Below, piece after piece: positions 23,156 to 34,239 of a stretch of 64,000 nt of DNA. Both the position numbers and the translations under genes were made by a program. Source of the DNA: Eleginops maclovinus (lineage: Eukaryota > Chordata > Actinopteri > Perciformes > Eleginopidae); contig NC_086361.1 in assembly GCF_036324505.1 (NCBI RefSeq), forward strand, positions 2,668,916 through 2,732,915. The letters are read 5' to 3'. The notes under the pieces were generated by a model. The model did no database searches. It had not been told where the DNA came from and saw only the letters and a program-made list of their open reading frames with translations. Within the stretch, counting starts at the first letter, position 1, and the number at the start of each line of letters is the position of its first letter.

Positions 23156-26100
23156 GATATTAAATGTAATAAGTAGTTATTTAAAATAGTGAAAAAATGT
23201 ATATTAACGCACACTATGTGCACAATATCTTGATTCTGATGTCTTTCTGATAAAAGCATTGAAGGAGCTGGTTACGTTTACAAACTGTGAATTAGTTGTA
23301 AAAAACTGTAAATTCCACACAAGTGTGATTTGCATAAAGAACATTTTTGAACAGTCTGTAAGGATGTGGTGGTATGAATTGGACCGTGGTGGTTGTACAG
23401 TCTGACACACTGGTTGATTTATTTCTATTGTTGTTATTATGTATTAACTCTGGAGAGCAGACCAGAGAGACAGAAAGGCAGAGAGGCAGGGAGTGTGTGT
23501 GACAGGAGATGACTGACATCATCTCATATAGAGGATACCGCTTCTGTGTGATCTGATTTAATCAGGTGTTATGAGTCAGGCTAGCTCTGGGAGGAGAGAC
23601 GTGCAGCTCAAGGAAACACAAAGAGCACGATACCTGAATATGAGTTCATTAAGATCAATTTGGAAGGATCATGTGGAATGGAAAAATCCAATTGATTTTT
23701 TGCCTGTATGAGAGCGGCTGGTCTGCTCAAAAAAACACGTCAACAATGTTTTTATAATTACTCTCGCTGCCTGACAGTAGACACAGGTCCACACTGAAGT
23801 CTAACTATAAGGTGCTGAATAATAATTCCGATTTAAATTACAAAAGCAACCATTTGCTAGCTTGATTGCTAACATTCGCTAGCTAGCTTGTCAGATGGGT
23901 AGCTAAGATACTCGTATATAGCTAACATTCGCTATCTAAATAACACACTGATATATTAGTCAAGTTGGGTCTCTAGGTTAACTCATAAACTGTCCACATG
24001 AGCTTAAGTCTGCAGTCCGATCAGCTGATATGATTTGGTATTTTCGTAGCTCCTCATAGCAGTGGCCTTCTACACCACAAGGCACTACAGGTTATTAAAA
24101 ATGTCCTCATATGAGATTTTGGGCCATTTTCATATGTCATCCTCACAGCTACTCACAGAGGATGGATAGTGTGAAACCCTCCGATCACCGCAGTGTATCT
24201 GTAAATGATCTTGAATGAAGTTAACTGTTTACAATTCTGCTAGTGCATTTGAACCAGAACGACCAACAGGTTTGAACCGAAAGTGGGGAAAGGGGCGGGG
24301 TTACATAAGGTGAATAGGCAGAAGGTAACGTGGGGTATCATCATGCAGTGTTCCTGCTCTCATCTCTCCTGTGCTGGTCAGGTGAATGAGGCGGAAGAGG
24401 AGCGTCTCCGCAGTGAGCGGGAGCACCAGCGCGTCACGCAGCTCTGCCAGGACGCCGAGGCCCGGGTCCAAACGCTGCAGAAGTCCCTGAAGAAGGTCAT
24501 CATCAAATCCAAGCCTTACTTTGAACTCAAGGCTCAGTTCAACCACATTCTGGAGGTGTGTACCAATGATGAGCATTTCTCCTTTGTTCCAGCACACCAC
24601 ACCATGTGTTCATACAGTGAGCCAACAGCTGATCATGTTACTTTCTGACTGTGAATCAGTTGGGACTCCGTATGACTCAGCAGCTTTTTTGCTGATGTAC
24701 TTTACCTGTGGCTAGTTTCAGCTGCAGAATCTGCTAAATGTGTCACAGGGGATATCATTTTCTTAACATGCGCACATTTGTGGATCCGAGGCATTGGAAA
24801 CTGCTGGTGAAAGCATTCAACCTTCACTGACTCTCATTTCAATTCTGAAAATCTAACATTTTGCCAGCGGCTCAGCAGCTACTTCCAGTTTCCAATAAAA
24901 CTTTTTGAGGGTCAAGTTGAGAGATTGGAACTAAAATAAAGGGCTAGATAGGAAACACAGAGCAGCCTGTGGAGAGCTTTGAGTGTTTCCTGCTGAGTTT
25001 TATCTGTGTTATATATGTAGTTCTATCTTACCAGCTGTCTAGGCCTGTGACATCATCAGCTTTTCAATTTGCTGACACAGCGGGTATTTGTTAGGTGTTG
25101 TTTCCTATCATTTTATTCCAGACCCTTTTCAAAGAATTTGTTACATTTTCGGTCATATTATGGTCAATCAGTTGTGGTGAAGGGTAATGAGTGAGGCAAT
25201 ACATATACAAGACACGCTCAAGGGGATTTCCACGAGACGGTGATTTGATAACCCCATTTTTACACTACTTTAGGATTTCATATCTTGAAGGTTACATTTC
25301 AAACACCTTTAATACCTCAATTCCCTTTACAAAGGGAAACCTACGCTGGCCAACAGGTGCCAACAGGTGCAAATGTGATACAACAACCCAAAACTTTTCC
25401 ATCAGTAAAACGCTCTGCTTCAGAAATGATACAAACATAAAAACACAAATGTGCCAAAACACATGCAGATGAAGAAACATCTTCACCAACTTGACAACAC
25501 ATCTGCAGCATTTAGTAAACACTCACCAACAACACCGAAAGGCGTTTACTAAAAGTGCTGCATAAACGAAACGCTGCAAGAAGATCAAAACATGACAGAA
25601 ACCAGGGGACAGTAAAAAGTGAGGCACACAGCTGGGACCGGACCGCATGGTGATGTTCAGGACTGTAAAGTTGGACAACTGTCTTTGTTGGCAGAGTTAG
25701 TCTGTCTCATAACTGGAAGTGTTTGTCAGTATATCTGAAATGACTCGGTTAGCTAGTTTACAGCAGATCTGCAGTAATACCAGAGGGAATCATTTGATCA
25801 CATTGTTAAAATAAGCCCATAAAATATGTAGGTTTCCAACAACAGAGACAGTTGGCCAGCTTTACTGTATAATCCCGGAACATCACCAAGAATCCTGGTC
25901 TTTTATTTAGACTTTTTTTGTCTTTTCTTCAAGTTTTTCAAATGTTTTTGTAAATGCGGCATGTGTTATCAAGTTGGTGATGTTTGTGTTTTTATATTTC
26001 ATTGTTTCTAAAGGTGCAGCACGTTTTTCCTAATGGAAATGTTTTAGGCCATTGTAGGGCGATTGCACCTGTCTGCCTCTACAGATCCCATGTTCAAGAA

Positions 26101-26778
26101 AATATAACACATTTTACATCCTTAATAGTGTGCCTGGAGTCCAACTTTAAATAGACATAAAATAGAGAAGAAGGAATGTGTCTTGCTAACTTGCTGCTCA
26201 CCTTTTTTCAGGAACACAAGGCCAAAGTAGTTCAGCTGGAGGAGCGTGTGGCCAAAGTGAAAACACGTTACTCTGTGGCCCTGCGGAACCTGGAGCAGAT
26301 CAGCGAGCAGATCCACGCTCAGAGGGGCCGCCCGGCGGTGTGCGGGGGCCGCAGCTCTCCTGTAGGGGCTGAGGCCGAGGTCAGAGCCGCCGTCGGGGTC
26401 CACGTCGGGAGTAGCTGTGTGGGAGGAATCGAGAGCACCTGGGCAGATGGAGAGAAAACCCGTCTGTGGGTGGAGAGGCACAGAGAGAGCGGCTGGGGCC
26501 AGAGGGAGCGGCAAGGGGGGGGGCGGCCACCTTCAGAATGCATGTCAGTCATCAGCCTGCAGACCATCGCCTCGGACCTGGAGAAGTGTGACTCTGTGGA
26601 GCATCTGGAAGACATGAGCGACGCCGGGAGCGTGCCGTGGGAGCACAACAGAAAGCTGAATGAGGTGCCGGTCAACAGGGAGGCAGAGACAGGGGCGCCG
26701 CAGCAGGAGAAGGAAGCTGTCGGCAAAGTGAAACAGGACAGCCTCATCAAGCAGCACAGCAGAAGCATCAGTCTATGA
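18103..26778 (+). CDS. sh3bp5l: SH3-binding domain protein 5-like, complete, six coding exons
   Basis: SH3BP5-family proteins are long coiled coils that act as guanine-nucleotide exchange factors for RAB11 on recycling endosomes. Exons: 18103-18342, 18637-18699, 18804-18932, 22610-22771, 24382-24555, 26212-26778; every length is a multiple of three (all introns phase 0), total 1335 nt, 444 aa. Residues 1-80 are acidic (Glu-rich). ELDPRIQ then leads into the coiled-coil core: DELEQLNQASDEINKLELQL, CIEKARPYYEARRLAKE, AQQETQKAALRYERAVSMH, KPYFELKAQFNHILE, TRYSVALRNLEQISEQIHA. The SSPVGAEA patch and the terminus RSISL match the SH3BP5L branch rather than SH3BP5. It is longer than the human protein (about 393 aa), mainly in the acidic N-terminus and the low-complexity region after residue 300. 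Intron 1 has a GC donor (cag|gcatgt); the others are GT-AG. Confidence 0.94.
19200..19808. mobile_element. Probable MITE, right end shared with 51.36-kb copy
   Basis: The right end gcataataggggacctttaa (19788-19807) matches gcatgataggggacctttaa at 51341-51360 in 19 of 20 bases, ending in TTAA. The left end was not resolved; tagcatgcctcatacccctc around 19210 looks like teleost dispersed repeat. It lies within sh3bp5l intron 3. Confidence 0.5.
20515..21095. repeat. Dispersed 'tacttaagtac' repeat, copy 1
   Basis: Starts gtggtgtgaagtcacttagt and contains many acttaagtac/tactcaagtac units in both orientations. The 3' half (about 20930-21090) is internally tandem: acagagtattcctacactct and caagtacaagatctgagtac each occur twice. 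Related copies lie at 33.5, 42.9 and 43.5-44.4 kb. The inverted, non-coding layout suggests a non-autonomous DNA element. Confidence 0.65.
21371..21409. repeat. Short tandem repeat, 8-bp unit
   Basis: About four copies of TCAATTCC in tandem, ending in a diverged unit (tcaatacc). Confidence 0.9.
21632..22580. repeat. Dispersed repeat copy A, split by a solo LTR
   Basis: The part 21632-21812 is nearly identical to 44880-45046 (for example gaaaccatgaagcagattca), and the part after 22422 (agaggagagagaatatctga) continues the match at 45051. It ends near gttacatgtaatccattacc, also present at the end of copy B (45210-45240). Host repeat class is unknown. Confidence 0.8.
21808..22426 (+). mobile_element. 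Solo LTR, 609 bp, with 5-bp TSD
   Basis: The insertion 21813-22421 begins TGTTAGGGAATATC and ends TTTCCACGACA. The 5-bp duplication ctgac flanks it at 21808-21812 and 22422-22426. AATAAA at 22335-22340 fits an LTR in + orientation. The paralogous repeat at 45.0 kb preserves the empty site (gttgacagaggag), which confirms the boundaries. No internal viral genes are present. It lies in sh3bp5l intron 3. Confidence 0.9.
22880..23100 (-). repeat. Reverse-orientation retroelement tail
   Basis: The sequence agaatcagacatccttttta, then catcccacagcggggacatt, is the reverse complement of the tgtgggac...aaagg...tctgattct tail type found elsewhere in the window. It fades into AT-rich sequence and then the TAA microsatellite. 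Confidence 0.45.
23106..23155. repeat. (TAA)n microsatellite
   Basis: About 16 uninterrupted TAA units within sh3bp5l intron 4. Confidence 0.95.
23690..24060. repeat. Dispersed repeat pair, copy 1
   Basis: Matches 29030-29290 along its length: tgtatgagagcggctggtct versus tgtatgagagcagcccgtca, then gacagtagacacaggtc versus aacagtagacacaggtc, then runs of gctagc/gctaac. The family is not identified. Confidence 0.6.
24716..26211. other. sh3bp5l intron 5
   Basis: About 1.6 kb between coding exons 24382-24555 and 26212-26778. It contains diffuse repeat-like sequence (for example duplicated ccaacaggtg at 25360) but nothing with defined ends. The 93-aa and 76-aa frames on opposite strands near 25.2-25.5 kb are not recognisable proteins. 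Confidence 0.45.
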
Positions 26779-28200
26779 GATGAGTAAGCACCAGGACCAG
26801 CTCATAATAAGGATCACAGAGGACATTAGATGGGGGGGCAGCAGCACTAATACATCTCTACCCCCCCCAGTCTGTTGATCATCGTGCTGAAATGTGAACA
26901 AAAGTGCATGAATCGAACATGAAACACTGAACACACATGCTTAATACACGTGTCCCTACAGAGCATTTTAAGAGGCTGCTCTCTGTCTCAGCTTTTCTTT
27001 ACTTATGGGATGGATAATGTGCCTCTTGCTTGAGGGTACATCCAGTTTGTTCTAACTATGTTTGTTGTAGCTTTGTCATCATTTTTATCAGTTATTAAAA
27101 CAAGGGAATGACACTTTGACACCTGGGAACTTGGAAACACGAGCAGGAGATGGGTTGTAATCAATCTAGTTAGTGATCAAAGGGGTGGCCTGAAATAATT
27201 ACAGTGTGTGTGTGCACACAACTACAGTGTGTGTGGAAGGTAACATTTAGCCAGATAGTCTATCTGGGAACTTTGCAGCACACCTTTAGATACTCACACC
27301 TTTCTGGTTTTGGTTGCCACAACAATGTTGCTAACGGTTTTATCTAAGTAACTAATAGACATTTAATTTATGTTATTTAAGGATTGTTGCACAGGGTGAA
27401 GACCCACTGAGCATTTGGTTAGTGGCAACTCTCCATAAGTCATGTATTTGTGTAGATTACATGTCATCTAGCTGACGCTTTGATCAAAGGGATTTGATCA
27501 CTGATCACTTTTCGGGGGTTCCTACATGGGTTTTGATTCTGCATTTTACAGTCACCTGTCTTCTATTCCAAAGATGTTTGGCTGACAGGGAGGGGGGACT
27601 TTGTTTCCCTTCTGACTGCTTGTGTTTCTTAATCTGTGTCTTTGTGAATAATGTTGATCAAAACTATAGAAAAAGAAGGAATACATTACGTTACTACAAA
27701 ACATCATCTGGATAACCCTACAAATGGAATATAGTACAAACATAAAACCTATTAATACATAAGTATTTGTATTTCAAATAATATGGCCAAATATGACTCT
27801 TCATTGCCTTATTGAACAGCCTCAGCTGTATATATTGACTATATATTTACTGATGAGGTCATTGACACCCGCTGTATGTTGGAAGTATTGTCGTGCTTTC
27901 ACTGATATTAACTATCAGTGGTAATTGTAACAGAATACTCTTACTGACTGGTTTTCGTTTGGCCTAAAAGAATAGGTTCTTGTTGGTCATATTGATCTGA
28001 TTTGGACCGAGCAAACGGCTTAAATATTTAACTTTACAATGTAACTGACACACTTTCCATTTGTGAAGCTTGTTGCAAGATATTTGCATGAAACATCTGT
28101 AAGTCACTGTACTGTTACAGTTGGACCTGTGGGCTCAGCTGCAGTGGGAGTGTGTGTAAATATGTTAATAAAAAGACTGTAGATATGAAGGTCACCTATA
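26779..28200 (+). other. sh3bp5l: sh3bp5l 3' UTR, probable
   Basis: AT-rich non-coding sequence after the stop. The best polyadenylation signal is AATAAA at 28167-28172 (gttaataaaaagactgtag), about 1.4 kb downstream. No splice sites or repeats with clear ends lie between. Extent of the UTR is inferred. Confidence 0.4.
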
Positions 28201-29029
28201 ATGAAAACACAACCGTTCTCAGTGACAGGGGATTACACTAATGGAAACAGGTAGAATTATACATTACAGTTTCTGTCGTCTTTAATCCTTCACACTGGAA
28301 CTTTAAAATAGCTATTTCCTTTTTCAATTGCCAATTCTATCACTTCATTAGAAGAGTGATACAACTTGCTAACATCAATTTGCTCCAGTGCCATGGAACT
28401 GGAGGCCTTACCTCTCAAAGTATTCTAGGTATTTATGATACTAGGTGTTGCACCATATCCCAAGATCTGTCTAGGGAAATAGCAAATGATAAGTAAGTAA
28501 TTCATTTGATTTAAAGTGCCTATGAGTCCTTATATGGTTCAAACATAACTAATAACTAATCCTAGAGTTGGATGAAGAGTTACACGTGTAGTGAAACTAC
28601 TTAACAGATGAATTCAACTGGAGAGGGAGTGGTCTGTAAATATGTTATTAAAAGTTCTATGTACATTCAGGCTGTGACGGCATGATTATTGTGTATTCAT
28701 TGTCCTCAGGTTAGTCACATGTTTTTTCAGGAAATACCCAGATGTGAGTATTTCAGAAGATGGATATTTAGGTTTAATTTCTGAAGTACTTCCCTCACGT
28801 TACTCCTAAAGTATTTTTGTTTGCCCTGAGTCCAGCTCTTTTCACCTCATGTTCCGCTGCTCTAGGATTATTATGTGTTGGTTCAGTTGGAGCACAATTG
28901 CTTTGCATGGTGTCGCCAGATTTATCCACCTTTAGTTGACAAGAAACTGCTTGCAAGCTTTTGAATGAAAAAAAGAACTTACCATTTAGTATATTTTCAA
29001 AATAATGAATATTTGGGAATAAATACTGA
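28201..29029. other. Intergenic, no gene seen
   Basis: AT-rich. The stretch 28626-28660 (gagggagtggtctgtaaata) resembles 28145-28180 (gtgggagtgtgtgtaaatat) just before the probable sh3bp5l poly(A) site, suggesting a small duplication. Nothing else can be named. Confidence 0.4.
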
Positions 29030-29295
29030 TATGCTGACTGTATGAGAGCAGCCCGTCAGATTAAAAAAAACTAAAGCCAACAAAGTCTTTATAATAACTG
29101 TCACTGCCATAACAGTAGACACAGGTCTGCACCACATGTTTAACCATAGGGTGCTAAATAACAATTCTAGTTTGAACTGTGAGAGCCACCAACCTGGCTA
29201 TAGCTAACTAGATAGCTAAAATCTGCAAGCTAGATTGTTAACATAAATATCGAACATAAGCTATCTAACTAGATCGATAGTTAAGATAGTGCTCT
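29030..29295. repeat. Dispersed repeat pair, copy 2
   Basis: Partner of 23690-24060 (shared tgtatgagag, cagtagacacaggtc and gctagct-rich blocks). The match stops at about 29295, where a possible LTR-like segment begins. Confidence 0.55.
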
Positions 29296-29304
29296 GCGTG
29301 TTGT

Positions 29305-29845
29305 TTTGAATGACGAGGAAACGTTCTTCTTAAATTGAACACAATCAGCTTTAATAAAGTAACACAATAAGACACAGGTTACAGAGCGCTCTGGGCCACA
29401 CTGTCCCTACACACAACAGAGTGTGTCAGGGCACGAAGTCTGACAGACTATATTTCCCTCAGCCCAGTTTTTATACATGTTTGCAAAAATAGACAGTTGG
29501 GGCAGTGTTGATATTTAGGCATTGTTCCAGCTCCTTCTTCCGTCTCCCGCGTGCAAAGATTGTTGCTGCCTCTTCCACCCCTACACATGATTATATTTGC
29601 ACAGTCTTTTATAAGCAGATCCATACAATATAAGTACTACACCTTAATGAAATATACTGATTATACCCTAAGCCTAATTATAACTACACCCTCTGGCAAT
29701 GAGTGTTATTATAATCTGTCGGCTTTAGCTTGGAGTCAGACCCGGCTGGTGTGCTTTGTGCTCTGTCAAAGCAGAGCCAAACCAAGAGACACTACAGATT
29801 TATTCAAATGTGTTCATATGATATCACGCCAGACACTAACACAGG
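29305..29845 (-). mobile_element. Possible LTR remnant, ends not proven
   Basis: Read on the minus strand this has a TATA-like box (tgtataaaaactgggc), then downstream attaaagctgattgtg as a poly(A)-like signal, and an end in caaaacaaca. Candidate edges are TGTTGTTTTG at about 29305 and ...CTAACA near 29841, but I find no matching target duplication. It interrupts the repeat 29030-29295. Confidence 0.3.
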
Positions 29846-30189
29846 ATGGATGTGGTACTGTAAAACTATTCCTTTGCCACAGTGTAGTTGTAGCTGTGAA
29901 TGATCTCAAATAAATTCATTGTAATGCGGCCAGTGCTGCCGGAAGAACTACAACTTGTTTTCTTTTTAAACAGAAGAAGTACAATAAGTAGGGCTACATA
30001 AGGTGAATTCTTAACATACAAACACATTGATATCCATCTGAGCTATTCAAAAATAAAGGCCACTATATTTCCCTTAATGTTAAACTATTTACTAAGGAGA
30101 AATGTAACATCACTGCAGGTTTTAACCTTTTCTTTCAAACAGACGTGGAATGATTGGGGAATACTCGGCTTTTAATTACATTGCATTAC

Positions 30190-30335
30190 ATCACTTATTT
30201 GACACTTCCATACATTCCATACTGTGGACAATCCCCACAGGAGCAATTAGGGTGAAGTGTCTTGCCCAGGGACACAACGACATGCTGACTGCAGTGGGAC
30301 TCGAACCTACTGGACCCTGATTTTCTTATTTGATT
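30190..30335 (-). repeat. tRNA-like SINE-type fragment, reverse orientation
   Basis: Contains cttgcccagggacacaacga and gtgggactcgaacctactgg; the latter is the reverse complement of a Pol III B-box (GGTTCGAGTCC). This arrangement is frequent in teleost short retroelements. A similar arrangement occurs at 60.27-60.48 kb. Confidence 0.5.
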
Positions 30336-30687
30336 TCACACATTTATATGAGTCACTACATGCAGAGGCAGTGAATCTGAAACAGAAGAACCAGCTTATG
30401 ATCCAATTACGATTGGATTGATATTTTGCCTTGCTTTGCTTTCATTTCTTTCTTACATTTAATTTAATGACAATTATTGTATTTTATGGTTATCTTTAAC
30501 CACGGTTTTCAACATGATTGGAAAAAAAACCCTATTAATTGTGTGTTCAGAGTGAATGAACAAGAATAAGAGGTGTATTATACTGCAAGTGCATCAGACA
30601 TGATTTAATATGTAAACATGCAACTTCACTATAAAACTACAGTTTAATCTTGCTTTATTGTTGAGTAGTATGAGGTATATTGGCATA

Positions 30688-33187
30688 CTCTAGAGCAGGG
30701 GTGCCCAACCTTTTTTGAACCAAGATCTACTTTTAAAGTTGATAGTGTGTCGAGATCTACCAAGCCATATCGAAAGCCATAGCGTAGCCACAATTAATTG
30801 TGCACCTATATAATAACACAATGTTCTGACACAAAGATCAAGTTTTAACAATAATAATACATTTATTGAAGTAAATGTACGTCGTGCAAAGAATAAGCAC
30901 AAGTAGGCCTAGGACTGGCCCGTAACAACACAGCAACATACAACCCAATTAATACAATGCCTCATTCAAGTTGCAAAAGTGGTTCTCTACCTTAGTGGGA
31001 CTTCTGGCACTGAGAGGAGGAAGCTAGTCTCTCATAGTCCGGACAGTAGGAGCTGTGTGACAGCCGTAAGCAGGCCGCAAGGTGGTCATCAGTCCTGGTG
31101 GATCTGTATTTTGACTTAATGATTTTCATATGTGAAAAGGCAGACTCACACAAATATGTTGATCCAAAAAGTGCAGTCAAATTCTTTGCAGTTTGTCTGA
31201 GGTTGGGGTACTTCTCTTTCTGCATTAGATTCCAGAATTGGACATTTGTGTCAGGTCTCTTGATTTGAGCTCAATGTCATTATTTAGTGTGAGGATCTCA
31301 TTCTCAATAGCACCGCTATCCAGGTTGAAGAGTGATGCCACTTTGGACGTTATACAATCCACATCTATATTTTCCCCAAATGGAAAACTGAGAAAACTGA
31401 CAACAGGCTCAATGGATGCAAAGTCAGTAAAGCACCTGTCAAATTCTGAGAAGATGCTTTGCACTTGATCATCATAACGTGCACTCTCAAGCTCCACACA
31501 GTCTTTGCCCTGACACCTAAGTTCTGTGTCCATGTGTGGAAAGTTCCGCAGATCACACTGTTGCAACCTGCTTGATAGCAGCAGTAACTTGCTTTTAAAG
31601 GTGTTCACGGAGCTGATCATGCTGATGATGTGTTTGTTCTTACCCTGCAGCTCTAGATTCAAGTTATTGAGCTTGTCAGTCAGATCAGTAAGAAAGGCTA
31701 AATCCAAGAGCCACTGACTGTCTTCTAGCTGTGCATATTCAGCATGGTGTGAACGTTTCAGAAATTCTTTAATTTCGGGCAACAATTCAGAAAACCATTC
31801 CAGAAATGTACCTCTGCTGAGCCACCTTACGTCTGTGTGCAGCAGCAGATCTGTGTGTTCTGCACCGGTCTCCTCCAGTTGCGCACGGAATAATCGCCTC
31901 TGCAGACTCCTGGCCCGAACAGAACAGGCAATCTTGTTAGCCACATCCATCACGTCTTTCATATTTAAAATCTTCCCGCACAACCCTTGCTGGTGAATTA
32001 TACAATGGTAATTCAGGAAATCTGGGAAAGATTCAGACTGTTTGCACAATCCAATGAACCCAGCAGTACGTCCAATCATTGCTGGAGCCCCATCAGTTGT
32101 AATGGAGATGAGTTTGAAGAGGGGCAACTTGCTCTTACTAACAAATTCCAAAAAAACCTGAAACATATCTGTGCCTCTTGTGTGCCCTTTCAAAGGCAAA
32201 ATGGTCAGCAGCTCTTTTTTTACACTCATATTGTCAAAAAACATTCTAATGAACACACAAAGCTGAGCCACATCCACAGCATCAGTGGATTCATCGAATT
32301 GCAGAGAAAAACACTCACATGTGTCAATATCATTCCTCAATTGCTGTTCAACATCCTCCGCCATTCCCTCGCATCGCCATGTAACAGAATGTCTTGATAG
32401 CTGCACATCCTGAATAGCAGACACAATCTCCTTTCGATTTTTAAAATCGGCAAAAAGCGCATCTGCGGCTTCCATGAACGCTTCTTTCACAATCTCACCA
32501 TCCTTGAAAGATGTCTTTCCTTTTGCAAGAACACGACAGACACGATAAGAAGCTATGGTTGCAGCCTTACTCGTGGTATTGGGCCTGGTAAAAATGGACT
32601 GTTGTGCTGCTAGCTGACTTTTCAATTCCTTGACGCGCAGTGGTGATTTAGCTGGGAAGTTTGTATCGTAGCTCTTGTGGACCGTCTTCAAATGCCGCTC
32701 CAAATTCCCTTTCTTTGGTAAAGCCACATTTGCATTGCAGATAAGACAGATGGACTTGGCATTCGAATACACGAAAAAAGAATCCTCCTCCCACTCTGAA
32801 TGAAAATGATAAGTTTTAGATTGTTTAGCTTCTGCCGCCATGGTAGTATCCACTCGCTCTAGTCAAGCTTCTCGCGCCCTTCTGAGTCCTTAGTTAGAAC
32901 CTCAACCATACCCTGCGCGCGCAGATAGACAGAAGCGCGTGAGATGTTTTCTGTGATTATGCCTGATCTACCTTACTATAGCTGTACAAATCTACACACT
33001 GCTTCACGCGATCAGCAGTTCATTGTGCCTATTTAAGATGTTTTAAGTTGGAAGTTTTAATGTAGGCCTATTTTAAACAACAGTAGGAGGATAGCCTACA
33101 CACAACATTTTCTCGCGATCGACTGGAACTCAGCCCGCCATCGACTGGTAGACCGCGATCGACTGGTTGGGCACCCCTGCTCTAGAG
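30688..33187 (-). mobile_element. hAT transposon (Charlie-like) with 8-bp TSD, nearly intact
   Basis: The element spans 30696-33179 (2,484 bp) with ends CAGGGGTGCCCAACC and, inverted, the same 15 bases. The 8-bp duplication ctctagag flanks it at 30688-30695 and 33180-33187. One transposase gene occupies the minus strand, broken by a single frameshift. Confidence 0.95.
30992..32853 (-). pseudogene. hAT transposase, one frameshift near the C-terminus
   Basis: The main frame (32853-31225, 542 aa) begins MDTTMAAEAKQS, followed by a BED/SPIN-type zinc finger (CLICNANVALPKKGNLERH). The RNase H-like catalytic core has the first Asp in LQFDESTDAVDVAQL, the second in TTDGAPAMIG followed by the C-x2-H motif CIIH, and the DVRWLSRG motif. 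The C-terminal hAT dimerisation block (STYLCESAFSHMKIIKSKYR, with the catalytic Glu) is in another frame (31225-30992). In that second frame FWNLMQKEKYPNLRQ abuts the end of the first, so the break is a single-base loss in a T run at about 31238-31244. No stops lie elsewhere. It resembles the hAT proteins related to GTF2IRD2/ZBED-type genes. Confidence 0.9.
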
Positions 33188-33474
33188 GTTAAGCTTAAAA
33201 ACAACTTGAGCTCGATCATTTGAGCATTTAGTGAGGGAAAAAGGAAAAAAAGCATTGCAAGTTGCTTTCTGTTTACTGGTTGAAGAAATTATTGGTTTAT
33301 TCTGCGTATCCAAACAAAAACATTGTTTAATATGACTCAAATGATGTTTTTGGCCCAGATCATTCATTTCATTAAGTCAATGTGAAAGTGCCAGTGCAAC
33401 TATAAGATTGTTTTTGATTTTACTATACCAATCACCACACATCATTTGGATATCACTTAAATATGTTTTAACAC

Positions 33475-33875
33475 ACTTAAGTAAAATTACAAAAACTATG
33501 GTGGTAAAATTCTTCACTACAAGTAAATGCCCTGATTCCAAAATGTTACTTCAGTAAAAGTATTATCAGCTAAATGTGCTTCAAGTATCAAAAGTAATAG
33601 TTATGCCGAATGGATATTTTCACAGTATAATATTACTATGTTTATTATATTATTCTGTTTTGATACATATAAGAGCATTTTAGTGTTGGGGTTTGTCAAT
33701 GTGGACCAAATATAAATAGTACAGTACTTCATTATACCACACCAACACATCCTGTGTTTTAAAATGTACAAAGTAACTAACTGTGGGTGTTGTAAATGTA
33801 GCATCAAAACATATTTGCCTCTGTAGTGGAGTAGACGTATAAAGTATTATCTAAAGGAAATACTACTTAGGTGGA
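33475..33875. repeat. Dispersed 'tacttaagtac' repeat, diverged copy
   Basis: Contains cttcactacaagtaaatgcc, agtaaaagtattatcagcta and cttcaagtatcaaaagtaat, typical of the repeat also seen at 20.5, 42.9 and 43.5 kb. Ends are not defined. Confidence 0.5.
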
Positions 33876-33982
33876 TCTGAGGCTGCTGTTTTTAGAAGAT
33901 GGAGCCGTCCAGCAGTTCGTTGAGCAGGGACTCCTGGACGCTAGGGTGTTTAGCCTCTGCTTTCAGCTGGCATTTTTCTTAA

Positions 33983-34075
33983 TCTTTCTCATACTGCCTG
34001 TGCTGCGGCACCTCTTTTCACCCTCTGTCTGAAACCAGAGCCCAGTCTGCTCTGAGTGGATGGATGGCCGCCTCT
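33983..34075. repeat. MITE fragment shared with 50.54-50.63 kb
   Basis: About 80 bp (ctcatactgcctgtgctgcg through cccagtctgctctga) is nearly identical to 50545-50625. It lacks recognisable ends here. Confidence 0.75.
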
Positions 34076-34080
34076 GTATT

Positions 34081-34147
34081 AGGTTAATTGAAAGCAATGA
34101 TATTATTTAAAACAAACCACATTAATATTATTGCCTTCAATTAACCT
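34081..34147. repeat. Short inverted repeat (hairpin)
   Basis: Arms 34081-34105 (aggttaattgaaagcaatga...) and 34123-34147 pair in 23 of 25 positions, with a 17-nt loop. Possibly the core of a foldback element; no flanking duplication was identified. Confidence 0.7.
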
Positions 34148-34239
34148 TACACAGTTATTTAAAATCTGTTGACATAATACATTTAAATAGTCAACATTTT
34201 ATTTTTTTCAGTGCAGAAAATACACCATATCAATTGTAA

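Noticed and set aside
26319..26768. 149-codon minus-strand frame
   Set aside because: Shadow of the GC-rich last sh3bp5l exon; no family resemblance and no independent signals.
29551..29913. 120-codon + frame
   Set aside because: Lies across possible LTR sequence and has no protein-like features.
33890..33945. Exon-like EDGAVQQFVEQGLLDAR frame after a tttttag
   Set aside because: Very short, weak donor, adjacent to MITE sequence; insufficient support.
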